Of a stretch of 64,000 nucleotides of DNA, positions 10,726 to 24,061 are shown piece after piece (the stretch's first letter is position 1; the number at the start of each line of letters is the position of its first letter). Source of the stretch: Escarpia spicata (Eukaryota; Annelida; Polychaeta; Sabellida; Siboglinidae); assembly GCA_963995525.1 (NCBI GenBank), contig OZ023206.1, positions 42,453,178-42,517,177 on the forward strand, in the 5' to 3' direction. The notes below the pieces were generated by a model. The model did not search any database, was not told where the DNA came from, and saw only the letters and a program-made list of their open reading frames with translations. The position numbers were made by a program, and so were the translations under genes.

Positions 10726-13700
10726 TGACGGAGATAAAACGGTAACATGCATTCCCATTTGTGGTTAATCTAGTTATGTGTGTAGCTTGATATCAGTCTA
10801 ACCTTCGTGAAGATTTGTAACATGCAAAACATCTATTTGGGGTAAGACCACATTAAGGATCCGTCCGCCGAAAAAAGTCCACTTAAAATACCGTTATGCT
10901 GTGATATGCATAAATTTTGTTCGAACACTTTGACATGGGACTTGTTTGTCTCGTGAGTACTGAATGTACTGCTGCTTTAGACAAGATAAAACATCAAATG
11001 GGGATGAGTTTTCACACCTATAACTTACGTAATATGTTCTTGTAAGTTAAATGACGGAGATAAAACGGTAACATGCATTCCCATTTGTGGTTAATCTAGT
11101 TATGTCTGTAGCTTGATATCAGTCTAGCCTTCGTGAAGATTTGTAACATGCAAAACATCTATTTGGGGTAAGACCACATTAAGGATCCGTCCGCCGAAAA
11201 TAGTTCACTTAAAATACCGTTATGCTATGATATGCATAAATTGTGTTCGAACACTTTGACATGGGACATGTTTGTCTCGTGAGTACTGAATGTACTGCTG
11301 CTTTAGACAAGATAAAATATCAAATGGGGATGAGTTTTCACACCTATAACTTACGTAATATGTTCTTGTAACTTACGTGACGGAGATAAAACGGTAACAT
11401 GCATTCCCATTTGTGGTTAATCTAGTTATGTGTGTAGCTTGATATCAGTCTAGCCTTCGTGAAGATTTGTAACATGCAAAACATATATTTGGGGTAAGAC
11501 CACATTAAGGATCCGTCCGCCGAAAAAAGTCCACTTAAAATACCGTTATGCTGTGATATGCATAAATTTTGTTCGAACACTTTGATATGGGACATGTTTG
11601 TCTCGTGAGTACTGAATGTACTGCTGCTTTAGACAAGATAAAACATCAAATGTTTTCACACCTGTAACTTACGTAATATGTTCTTGTAACTTACGTGACG
11701 GAGATAAAACGGTAACTTGCATTCCCATTTGTGGTTAATCTAGTTATGTGTGTAGCTTGATATCAGTCTAGCCTTCGTGAAGATTTGTAACATGCAAAAC
11801 ATATATTTGGGGTAAGACCACATTAAGGATCCGTCCGCCGAAAAAAGTGCACTTAAAATACCGTTATGCTGTGATATGCATAAATTTTGTTCGAACACTT
11901 TGACATGGGACATGTTTGTCTCGTGAGTACTGAATGTACTGCTGCTTTAGACAAGATAAAACATCAAATGGGGATGAGTTTTCACACCTATAACTTACGT
12001 AATATGTTCTTGTAACTTACGTGACGGAGATAAAACGGTAACATGCATTCCCATTTGTGGTTAATCTAGTTATGTGTGTAGCTTGATATCAGTCTAGCCT
12101 TCGTGAAGATTTGTAACATGCAAAACATATATTTGGGGTAAGACCACATTAAGGATCCGTCCGCCGAAAAAAGTCCACTTAAAATACCGTTATGCTGTGA
12201 TATGCATAAATTTTTTTCGAACACTTTGACATGGGACATGTTTGTCTCGTGAGTACTGAATGTACTGCTGCTTTAGACAAGATAAAACATCAAACGGGGA
12301 TGAGTTTTCACACCTATAACTTACGTAATATGTTCTTGTAACTTACGTGACGGAGATAAAACGGTAACATGCATTCCCATTTGTGGTTAATCTAGTTATG
12401 TGTGTAGCTTGATATCAGTCTAGCCTTCGTGAAGATTTGTAACATGCAAAACATATATTTGGGGTAAGACCACATTAAGGATCCGTCCGCCGAAAAAAGT
12501 CCACTTAAAATACCGTTATGCTGTGATATGCATAAATTTTGTTCGAACACTTTGATATGGGACATGTTTGTCTCGTGAGTACTGAATGTACTGCTGCTTT
12601 AGACAAGATAAAACATCAAATGGGGATGTGTTTTCACACCTATGACTTACGTAATATGTTCTTGTAACTTACGTGACGGAGATAAAACGGTAACATGCAT
12701 TCCCATTTGTGGTTAATCTAGTTATGTGTGTAGCTTGATATCAGTCTAGCCTTCGTGAAGATTTGTAACATGCAAAACATATATTTGGGGTAAGACCACA
12801 TTAAGGATCCGTCCGCCGAAAAAAGTCCACTTAAAATACCGTTATGCTGTGATATGCATAAATTTTGTTCGAACACTTTGATATGGGACATGTTTGTCTC
12901 GTGAGTACTGAATGTACTGCTGCTTTAGACAAGATAAAACATCAAATGGGTATGTGTTTTCACACCTATGACTTACGTAATATGTTCTTGTAACTTACGT
13001 GACGGAGATAAAACGGTAACATGCATTCCCATTTGTGGTTAATCTAGTTATGTGTGTAGCTTGATATCAGTCTAGCCTTCGTGAAGATTTGTAACATGCA
13101 AAACATATATTTGGGGTAAGACCACATTAAGGAACCGTCCGCCGAAAAAAATGCACTTAAAATACCGTTATGCTGTCATATGCATATATTTTGTTCGAAC
13201 ACTTTGATATGGGACATGTTTGTCTCGTGAGTACTGAATGTACTTCTGCTTTAGACAAGATAAAACATCAAATGGGGATGAGTTTTAACACCTATGACTT
13301 ACGTAATATGTTCTTGTAACTTACGTGACGGAGATAAAACGGTAACATGCATTCCCATTTGTGGTTAATCTAGTTATGTGTGTAGCTTGATATCAGTCTA
13401 GCCTTCGTGAAGATTTGTAACATGCAAAACATATATTTGGGGTAAGACCACATTAAGGAACCGTCCGCCGAAAAAAATGCACTTAAAATACCGTTATGCT
13501 GTCATATGCATATATTTTGTTCGAACACTTTGATATGGGACATGTTTGTCTCGTGAGTACTGAATGTACTTCTGCTTTAGACAAGATAAAACATCAAATG
13601 GGGATGAGTTTTAACACCTATAACTTACGTAATATGTTCTTGTAACTTACGTGACGGAGATAAAACGGTAACATGCATTCCCATATGTGGTTAATCTAGT

Positions 13701-14629
13701 TATGTGTGTAGCTTGATATCAGTCTATCCTTCGTGAAGATTTGTAACATGCAAAACATATATTTGGGGTAAGACCACATTAAGGATCCGTCCGCCGAAAA
13801 AAGTCCACTTAAAATACCGTTATGCTGTGATATGCATAAATTTTGTTCGAACACTTTGACATGGGACATGTTTGTCTCTTGAGTACTGAATGTACTGCTG
13901 CTTTAGACAAGATAAAACATCAAACGGGGATGAGTTTTCACACCTATAACTTACGTAATATGTTCTTGTAACTTACGTGACGGAGATAAAACGGTAACAT
14001 GCATTCCCATTTGTGGTTAATCTAGTTATGTGTGTAGCTTGATATCAGTCTAGCCTTCGTGAAGATTTGTAACATGCAAAACATCTATTTGGGGTAAGAC
14101 CACATTAAGGATCCGTCCGCCAAAAAAAGTCCACTTAAAATACCGTTATGCTGTGATATGCATAAATTTTGTTCGAACACTTTGATATGGGACATGTTTG
14201 TCTCGTGAGTACTGAATGTACTGCTGCTTTAGACAAGATAAAACATCAAATGGGGATGAGTTTTCACACCTATAACTTACGTAATATGTTCTTGTAACTT
14301 ACGTGACGGAGATAAAACGGTAACATGCATTCCCATATGTGGTTAATCTAGTTATGTGTGTAGCTTGATATCAGTCTAGCCTTCGTGAAGATGTGTAACA
14401 TGCAAAACATATATTTGGGGTAAGACCACATTAAGGATCCGTCCGCCGAAAAAAGTGCACTTAACATACCGTTATGCTGTGATATGCATATATTTTGTTC
14501 GAACACTTTGACATGGGACATGTTTGTCTCGTGAGTACTGAATGTACTCCTGCTTTAGGCAAGATAAAACATCAAATGGGGATGAGTTTTAACACCTATA
14601 ACTTACGTAATATGTTCTTGTAACTTACG
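10726..14629 (+). repeat. Higher-order unit 6: 12 monomers A-B-C-D-E-F-F-G-G-H-I-J
   Basis: Monomers start at 10726, 11052, 11378, 11696, 12022, 12348, 12674, 13000, 13326, 13652, 13978 and 14304 (3904 bp). It matches unit 1 except that G is present twice (13000 and 13326), a single-monomer expansion. The H copy differs in carrying cccatatgtgg, ctatcc and acatatattt. Confidence 0.9.
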
Positions 14630-15925
14630 TGACGGAGATAAAACGGTAACATGCATTCCCATTTGTGGTTAATCTAGTTATGTGTGTAGCTTGATATCAG
14701 TCTAACCTTCGTGAAGATTTGTAACATGCAAAACATCTATTTGGGGTAAGACCACATTAAGGATCCGTCCGCCGAAAAAAGTCCACTTAAAATACCGTTA
14801 TGCTGTGATATGCATAAATTTTGTTCGAACACTTTGACATGGGACTTGTTTGTCTCGTGAGTACTGAATGTACTGCTGCTTTAGACAAGATAAAACATCA
14901 AATGGGGATGAGTTTTCACACCTATAACTTACGTAATATGTTCTTGTAAGTTAAATGACGGAGATAAAACGGTAACATGCATTCCCATTTGTGGTTAATC
15001 TAGTTATGTCTGTAGCTTGATATCAGTCTAGCCTTCGTGAAGATTTGTAACATGCAAAACATCTATTTGGGGTAAGACCACATTAAGGATCCGTCCGCCG
15101 AAAAAAGTCCACTTAAAATACCGTTATGCTGTGATATGCATAAATTTTGTTCGAACACTTTGATATGGGACATGTTTGTCTCGTGAGTACTGAATGTACT
15201 GCTGCTTTAGACAAGATAAAACATCAAATGTTTTCACACCTATAACTTACGTAATATGTTCTTGTAACTTACGTGACGGAGATAAAACGGTAACTTGCAT
15301 TCCCATTTGTGGTTAATCTAGTTATGTGTGTAGCTTGATATCAGTCTAACCTTCGTGAAGATTTGTAACATGCAAAACATATATTTGGGGTCAGCCCACA
15401 TTAAGGATCCGTCCGCCGAAAAAAGTCCACTTAAAATACCGTTATGCTGTGATATGCATAAATTTTGTTCGAACACTTTGACATGGGACATGTTTGTCTC
15501 GTGAGTACTGAATGTACTGCTGCTTTAGACAAGATAAAACATCAAATGGGGATGAGTTTTCACACCTATAACTTACGTAATATGTTCTTGTAACTTACGT
15601 GACGGAGATAAAACGGTAACATGCATTCCCATTTGTGGTTAATCTAGTTATGTGTGTAGCTTGATATCAATCTAGCCTTCGTGAAGATTTGTAACTTGCA
15701 AAACATCTATTTGGGGTAAGACCACATTAAGGATCCGTCCGCCGAAAAAAGTGCACTTAAAATACAGTTATGCTGTGATATGCATAAATTGTGTTCGAAC
15801 ACTTTGATATGGGACATGTTTGTCTCGTGAGTACTGAGTGTACTGCTGCTTTAGACAAGATAAAATATCAAATGGGGATGAGTTTTCACACCTATAACTT
15901 ACGTAATATGTTCTTGTAACTTACG
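14630..15925 (+). repeat. Four monomers A, B/C chimera, Q-like, P
   Basis: Monomers start at 14630, 14956, 15274 and 15600. The second begins as B (gttaaatg boundary, tatgtctg, acatct) but continues as C (gaaaaaagtcc, gatatggg, 8-bp deletion), so it is a recombinant of adjacent classes. The third has ggtaacttgc with gtcagccc. The fourth is the first P monomer (aacttgcaaaac, aatacag, actgagtg), a class that becomes frequent after 24.7 kb. Confidence 0.88.
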
Positions 15926-17223
15926 TGACGGAGATAAAACGGTAACATGCATTCCCATTTGTGGTTAATCTAGTTATGTGTGTAGCTTGATATCAGTCTA
16001 GCCTTCGTGAAGATTTGTAACATGCAAAAAATATATTTGGGGTAAGACCACATTAAGGATCCGTCCGCCGAAAAAAGTCCACTTAAAATACCGTTATGCT
16101 GTGATATGCATAAATTTTGTTCGAACACTTTGATATGGGACATGTTTGTCTCGTGAGTACTGAATGTACTGCTGCTTTAGACAAGTTAAAACATCAAATG
16201 TTTTCACACCTACAGTATAACTTACGTAATATGTTCTTGTAACTTACGTGACGGAGATAAAACGGTAACTTGCATTCCCATTTGTGGTTAATCTAGTTAT
16301 GTGTGTAGCTTGATATCAGTCTAACCTTCGTGAAGATTTGTAACATGCAAAACATCTATTTGGGGTAAGACCACATTAAGGATCCGTCCGCCGAAAAAAG
16401 TCCACTTAAAATACCGTTATGCTGTGATATGCATAAATTTTGTTCGAACACTTTGACATGGGACATGTTTGTCTCGTGAGTACTGAATGTACTGCTGCTT
16501 TAGACAAGATAAAACATCAAATGGGGATGAGTTTTCACACCTATAACTTACGTAATATGTTCTTGTAACTTACGTGACGGAGATAAAACGGTAACATGCA
16601 TTCCCATTTGTGGTTAATCTAGTTATGTGTGTAGCTTGATATCAGTCTAGCCTTCGTGAAGATTTGTAACATGCAAAAAATATATTTGGGGTAAGACCAC
16701 ATTAAGGATCCGTCCGCCGAAAAAAGTCCACTTAAAATACCGTTATGCTGTGATATGCATAAATTTTGTTCGAACACTTTGATATGGGACATGTTTGTCT
16801 CGTGAGTACTGAATGTACTGCTGCTTTAGACAAGTTAAAACATCAAATGTTTTCACACCTACAGTATAACTTACGTAATATGTTCTTGTAACTTACGTGA
16901 CGGAGATAAAACGGTAACTTGCATTCCCATTTGTGGTTAATCTAGTTATGTGTGTAGCTTGATATCAGTCTAACCTTCGTGAAGATTTGTAACATGCAAA
17001 ACATCTATTTGGGGTAAGACCACATTAAGGATCCGTCCGCCGAAAAAAGTCCACTTAAAATACCGTTATGCTGTGATATGCATAAATTTTGTTCGAACAC
17101 TTTGACATGGGACATGTTTGTCTCGTGAGTACTGAATGTACTGCTGCTTTAGACAAGATAAAACATCAAATGGGGATGAGTTTTCACACCTATAACTTAC
17201 GTAATATGTTCTTGTAACTTACG
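15926..17223 (+). repeat. Two 649-bp C+Q dimers carrying a 5-bp insertion
   Basis: Monomers start at 15926 (323 bp), 16249, 16575 (323 bp) and 16898. The C monomers share three private marks: caaaaaatatat, acaagttaaaac and the insertion cagta at 16213-16217 and 16862-16866, exactly 649 bp apart. These marks occur nowhere else that I saw, so the dimer duplicated after they arose. Confidence 0.93.
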
Positions 17224-20157
17224 TGACGGAGATAAAACGGTAACATGCATTCCCATTTGTGGTTAATCTAGTTATGTGTGTAGCTTGATATCAGTCTAGC
17301 CTTCGTGAAGATTTGTAACATGCAAAACATATATTTGGGGTAAGACCACATTAAGGATCCGTCCGCCGAAAAAAGTGCACTTAAAATACCGTTATGCTGT
17401 GATATGCATAAATTTTGTTCGAACACTTTGACATGGGACATGTTTGTCTCGTGAGTACTGAATGTACTGCTGCTTTAGACAAGATAAAACATCAAATGGG
17501 GATGAGTTTTCACACCTATAACTTACGTAATATGTTATTGTAACTTACGTGACGGAGATAAAACGGTAACATGCATTCCCATTTGTGGTTAATCTAGTTA
17601 TGTGTGTAGCTTGATATCAGTCTAGCCTTCGTGAAGATTTGTAACATGCAAAACATATATTTGGGGTAAGACCACATTAAGGATCCGTCCGCCGAAAAAA
17701 GTGCACTTAAAATACCGTTATGCTGTGATATGCATATATTTTGTTCGAACACTTTGACATGGGACATGTTTGTCTCGTGAGTACTGAATGTACTGCTGTT
17801 TTAGGCAAGATAAAACATCAAATGGGGATGAGTTTTAACACCTATAACTTACGTAATATGTTCTTGTAACTTACGTGACGGAGATAAAACGGTAACATGC
17901 ATTCCCATTTGTGGTTAATCTAGTTATGTGTGTAGCTTGATATCAGTCTAGCCTTCGTGAAGATTTGTAACATGCAAAACATATATTTGGGGTAAGACCA
18001 CATTAAGGATCCGTCCGCCGAAAAAAGTCCACTTAAAATACCGTTATGCTGTGATATGCATAAATTTTGTTCGAACACTTTGACATGGGACATGTTTGTC
18101 TCGTGAGTACTGAATGTACTGCTGCTTTAGACAAGATAAAACATCAAACGGGGATGAGTTTTCACACCTATAACTTACGTAATATGTTCTTGTAACTTAC
18201 GTGACGGAGATAAAACGGTAACATGCATTCCCATTTGTGGTTAATCTAGTTATGTGTGTAGCTTGATATCAGTCTAGCCTTCGTGAAGATTTGTAACATG
18301 CAAAACATATATTTGGGGTAAGACCACATTAAGGATCCGTCCGCCGAAAAAAGTCCACTTAAAATACCGTTATGCTGTGATATGCATAAATTTTGTTCGA
18401 ACACTTTGATATGGGACATGTTTGTCTCGTGAGTACTGAATGTACTGCTGCTTTAGACAAGATAAAACATCAAATGGGGATGAGTTTTCACACCTATGAC
18501 TTACGTAATATGTTCTTGTAACTTACGTGACGGAGATAAAACGGTAACATGCATTCCCATTTGTGGTTAATCTAGTTATGTGTGTAGCTTGATATCAGTC
18601 TAACCTTCGTGAAGATTTGTAACATGCAAAACATCTATTTGGGGTAAGACCACATTAAGGATCCGTCCGCCGAAAAAAGTCCACTTAAAATACCGTTATG
18701 CTGTGATATGCATAAATTTTGTTCGAACACTTTGACATGGGACTTGTTTGTCTCGTGAGTACTGAATGTACTGCTGCTTTAGACAAGATAAAACATCAAA
18801 TGGGGATGAGTTTTCACACCTATAACTTACGTAATATGTTCTTGTAAGTTAAATGACGGAGATAAAACGGTAACATGCATTCCCATTTGTGGTTAATCTA
18901 GTTATGTCTGTAGCTTGATATCAGTCTAGCCTTCGTGAAGATTTGTAACATGCAAAACATCTATTTGGGGTAAGACCACATTAAGGATCCGTCCGCCGAA
19001 AATAGTTCACTTAAAATACCGTTATGCTATGATATGCATAAATTGTGTTCGAACACTTTGACATGGGACATGTTTGTCTCGTGAGTACTGAATGTACTGC
19101 TGCTTTAGACAAGATAAAATATCAAATGGGGATGAGTTTTCACACCTATAACTTACGTAATATGTTCTTGTAACTTACGTGACGGAGATAAAACGGTAAC
19201 ATGCATTCCCATTTGTGGTTAATCTAGTTATGTGTGTAGCTTGATATCAGTCTAACCTTCGTGAAGATTTGTAACATGCAAAACATCTATTTGGGGTAAG
19301 ACCACATTAAGGATCCGTCCGCCGAAAAAAGTCCACTTAAAATACCGTTATGCTGTGATATGCATAAATTTTGTTCGAACACTTTGACATGGGACTTGTT
19401 TGTCTCGTGAGTACTGAATGTACTGCTGCTTTAGACAAGATAAAACATCAAATGGGGATGAGTTTTCACACCTATAACTTACGTAATATGTTCTTGTAAG
19501 TTAAATGACGGAGATAAAACGGTAACATGCATTCCCATTTGTGGTTAATCTAGTTATGTCTGTAGCTTGATATCAGTCTAGCCTTCGTGAAGATTTGTAA
19601 CATGCAAAACATCTATTTGGGGTAAGACCACATTAAGGATCCGTCCGCCGAAAATAGTTCACTTAAAATACCGTTATGCTATGATATGCATAAATTGTGT
19701 TCGAACACTTTGACATGGGACATGTTTGTCTCGTGAGTACTGAATGTACTGCTGCTTTAGACAAGATAAAATATCAAATGGGGATGAGTTTTCACACCTA
19801 TAACTTACGTAATATGTTCTTGTAACTTACGTGACGGAGATAAAACGGTAACATGCATTCCCATTTGTGGTTAATCTAGTTATGTGTGTAGCTTGATATC
19901 AGTCTAGCCTTCGTGAAGATTTGTAACATGCAAAACATATATTTGGGGTAAGACCACATTAAGGATCCGTCCGCCGAAAAAAGTCCACTTAAAATACCGT
20001 TATGCTGTGATATGCATAAATTTTGTTCGAACACTTTGACATGGGACATGTTTGTCTCGTGAGTACTGAATGTACTGCTGCTTTAGACAAGATAAAACAT
20101 CAAATGGGGATGAGTTTTCACACCTATAACTTACGTAATATGTTCTTGTAACTTACG
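17224..20157 (+). repeat. 9-mer higher-order unit, copy 1 (2934 bp)
   Basis: Monomers start at 17224, 17550, 17876, 18202, 18528, 18854, 19180, 19506 and 19832, in the order D'-R-E-F-A-B-A-B-S. The first ends with tgttattg in place of tgttcttg, and the second has gctgttttaggc. Both marks recur 2934 bp downstream. The A-B pair is itself doubled inside the unit (652-bp dimer). Confidence 0.93.
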
Positions 20158-22765
20158 TGACGGAGATAAAACGGTAACATGCATTCCCATTTGTGGTTAA
20201 TCTAGTTATGTGTGTAGCTTGATATCAGTCTAGCCTTCGTGAAGATTTGTAACATGCAAAACATATATTTGGGGTAAGACCACATTAAGGATCCGTCCGC
20301 CGAAAAAAGTGCACTTAAAATACCGTTATGCTGTGATATGCATAAATTTTGTTCGAACACTTTGACATGGGACATGTTTGTCTCGTGAGTACTGAATGTA
20401 CTGCTGCTTTAGACAAGATAAAACATCAAATGGGGATGAGTTTTCACACCTATAACTTACGTAATATGTTATTGTAACTTACGTGACGGAGATAAAACGG
20501 TAACATGCATTCCCATTTGTGGTTAATCTAGTTATGTGTGTAGCTTGATATCAGTCTAGCCTTCGTGAAGATTTGTAACATGCAAAACATATATTTGGGG
20601 TAAGACCACATTAAGGATCCGTCCGCCGAAAAAAGTGCACTTAAAATACCGTTATGCTGTGATATGCATATATTTTGTTCGAACACTTTGACATGGGACA
20701 TGTTTGTCTCGTGAGTACTGAATGTACTGCTGTTTTAGGCAAGATAAAACATCAAATGGGGATGAGTTTTAACACCTATAACTTACGTAATATGTTCTTG
20801 TAACTTACGTGACGGAGATAAAACGGTAACATGCATTCCCATTTGTGGTTAATCTAGTTATGTGTGTAGCTTGATATCAGTCTAGCCTTCGTGAAGATTT
20901 GTAACATGCAAAACATATATTTGGGGTAAGACCACATTAAGGATCCGTCCGCCGAAAAAAGTCCACTTAAAATACCGTTATGCTGTGATATGCATAAATT
21001 TTGTTCGAACACTTTGACATGGGACATGTTTGTCTCGTGAGTACTGAATGTACTGCTGCTTTAGACAAGATAAAACATCAAACGGGGATGAGTTTTCACA
21101 CCTATAACTTACGTAATATGTTCTTGTAACTTACGTGACGGAGATAAAACGGTAACATGCATTCCCATTTGTGGTTAATCTAGTTATGTGTGTAGCTTGA
21201 TATCAGTCTAGCCTTCGTGAAGATTTGTAACATGCAAAACATATATTTGGGGTAAGACCACATTAAGGATCCGTCCGCCGAAAAAAGTCCACTTAAAATA
21301 CCGTTATGCTGTGATATGCATAAATTTTGTTCGAACACTTTGATATGGGACATGTTTGTCTCGTGAGTACTGAATGTACTGCTGCTTTAGACAAGATAAA
21401 ACATCAAATGGGGATGAGTTTTCACACCTATGACTTACGTAATATGTTCTTGTAACTTACGTGACGGAGATAAAACGGTAACATGCATTCCCATTTGTGG
21501 TTAATCTAGTTATGTGTGTAGCTTGATATCAGTCTAACCTTCGTGAAGATTTGTAACATGCAAAACATCTATTTGGGGTAAGACCACATTAAGGATCCGT
21601 CCGCCGAAAAAAGTCCACTTAAAATACCGTTATGCTGTGATATGCATAAATTTTGTTCGAACACTTTGACATGGGACTTGTTTGTCTCGTGAGTACTGAA
21701 TGTACTGCTGCTTTAGACAAGATAAAACATCAAATGGGGATGAGTTTTCACACCTATAACTTACGTAATATGTTCTTGTAAGTTAAATGACGGAGATAAA
21801 ACGGTAACATGCATTCCCATTTGTGGTTAATCTAGTTATGTCTGTAGCTTGATATCAGTCTAGCCTTCGTGAAGATTTGTAACATGCAAAACATCTATTT
21901 GGGGTAAGACCACATTAAGGATCCGTCCGCCGAAAATAGTTCACTTAAAATACCGTTATGCTATGATATGCATAAATTGTGTTCGAACACTTTGACATGG
22001 GACATGTTTGTCTCGTGAGTACTGAATGTACTGCTGCTTTAGACAAGATAAAATATCAAATGGGGATGAGTTTTCACACCTATAACTTACGTAATATGTT
22101 CTTGTAACTTACGTGACGGAGATAAAACGGTAACATGCATTCCCATTTGTGGTTAATCTAGTTATGTGTGTAGTTTGATATCAGTCTAACCTTCGTGAAG
22201 ATTTGTAACATGCAAAACATCTATTTGGGGTAAGACCACATTAAGGATCCGTCCGCCGAAAAAAGTCCACTTAAAATACCGTTATGCTGTGATATGCATA
22301 AATTTTGTTCGAACACTTTGACATGGGACTTGTTTGTCTCGTGAGTACTGAATGTACTGCTGCTTTAGACAAGATAAAACATCAAATGGGGATGAGTTTT
22401 CACACCTATAACTTACGTAATATGTTCTTGTAAGTTAAATGACGGAGATAAAACGGTAACATGCATTCCCATTTGTGGTTAATCTAGTTATGTCTGTAGC
22501 TTGATATCAGTCTAGCCTTCGTGAAGATTTGTAACATGCAAAACATCTATTTGGGGTAAGACCACATTAAGGATCCGTCCGCCGAAAATAGTTCACTTAA
22601 AATACCGTTATGCTATGATATGCATAAATTGTGTTCGAACACTTTGACATGGGACATGTTTGTCTCGTGAGTACTGAATGTACTGCTGCTTTAGACAAGA
22701 TAAAATATCAAATGGGGATGAGTTTTCACACCTATAACTTACGTAATATGTTCTTGTAACTTACG
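20158..22765 (+). repeat. 9-mer higher-order unit, copy 2 (8 monomers kept)
   Basis: Monomers start at 20158, 20484, 20810, 21136, 21462, 21788, 22114 and 22440. They repeat D'-R-E-F-A-B-A-B with the tgttattg and gctgttttaggc marks. The ninth position (S in copy 1) is replaced by a C monomer at 22766, so similarity ends about there. A private tagtttgat occurs near 22171. Confidence 0.93.
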
Positions 22766-24061
22766 TGACGGAGATAAAACGGTAACATGCATTCCCATTT
22801 GTGGTTAATCTAGTTATGTGTGTAGCTTGATATCAGTCTAGCCTTCGTGAAGATTTGTAACATGCAAAACATATATTTGGGGTAAGACCACATTAAGGAT
22901 CCGTCCGCCGAAAAAAGTCCACTTAAAATACCGTTATGCTGTGATATGCATAAATTTTGTTCGAACACTTTGATATGGGACATGTTTGTCTCGTGAGTAC
23001 TGAATGTACTGCTCCTTTAGACAAGATAAAACATCAAATGTTTTCACACCTATAACTTACGTAATATGTTCTTGTAACTTACGTGACGGAGATAAAACGG
23101 TAACTTGCATTCCCATTTGTGGTTAATCTAGTTATGTGTGTAGCTTGATATCAGTCTAGCCTTCGTGAAGATTTGTAACATGCAAAACATATATTTGGGG
23201 TAAGACCACATTAAGGATCCGTCCGCCGAAAAAAGTGCACTTAAAATACCGTTATGCTGTGATATGCATAAATTTTGTTCGAACACTTTGACATGGGACA
23301 TGTTTGTCTCGTGAGTACTGAATGTACTGCTGCTTTAGACAAGATAAAACATCAAATGGGGATGAGTTTTCACACCTATAACTTACGTAATATGTTCTTG
23401 TAACTTACGTGACGGAGATAAAACGGTAACATGCATTCCCATTTGTGGTTAATCTAGTTATGTGTGTAGCTTGATATCAGTCTAGCCTTCGTGAAGATTT
23501 GTAACATGCAAAACATATATTTGGGGTAAGACCACATTAAGGATCCGTCCGCCGAAAAAAGTCCACTTAAAATACCGTTATGCTGTGATATGCATAAATT
23601 TTGTTCGAACACTTTGACATGGGACATGTTTGTCTCGTGAGTACTGAATGTACTGCTGCTTTAGACAAGATAAAACATCAAACGGGGATGAGTTTTCACA
23701 CCTATAACTTACGTAATATGTTCTTGTAACTTACGTGACGGAGATAAAACGGTAACATGCATTCCCATTTGTGGTTAATCTAGTTATGTGTGTAGCTTGA
23801 TATCAGTCTAGCCGTCGTGAAGATTTGTAACATGCAAAACATATATTTGGGGTAAGACCACATTAAGGAACCGTCCGCCGAAAAAAATGCACTTAAAATA
23901 CCGTTATGCTGTGATATGCATATATTTTGTTCGAACACTTTGACATGGGACATGTTTGTCTCGTGAGTACTGAATGTACTTCTGCTTTAGACAAGATAAA
24001 ACATCAAATGGGGATGAGTTTTAACACCTATAACTTACGTAATATGTTCTTGTAACTTACG
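22766..24061 (+). repeat. Four monomers C-D-E-G
   Basis: Monomers start at 22766 (318 bp), 23084, 23410 and 23736. The order is that of unit 1 with both F monomers missing. The G copy has gccgtcgtg and a gctgtgata core where other G monomers have gctgtcata. Private gctcctttag occurs in the C copy near 23011. Confidence 0.88.
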
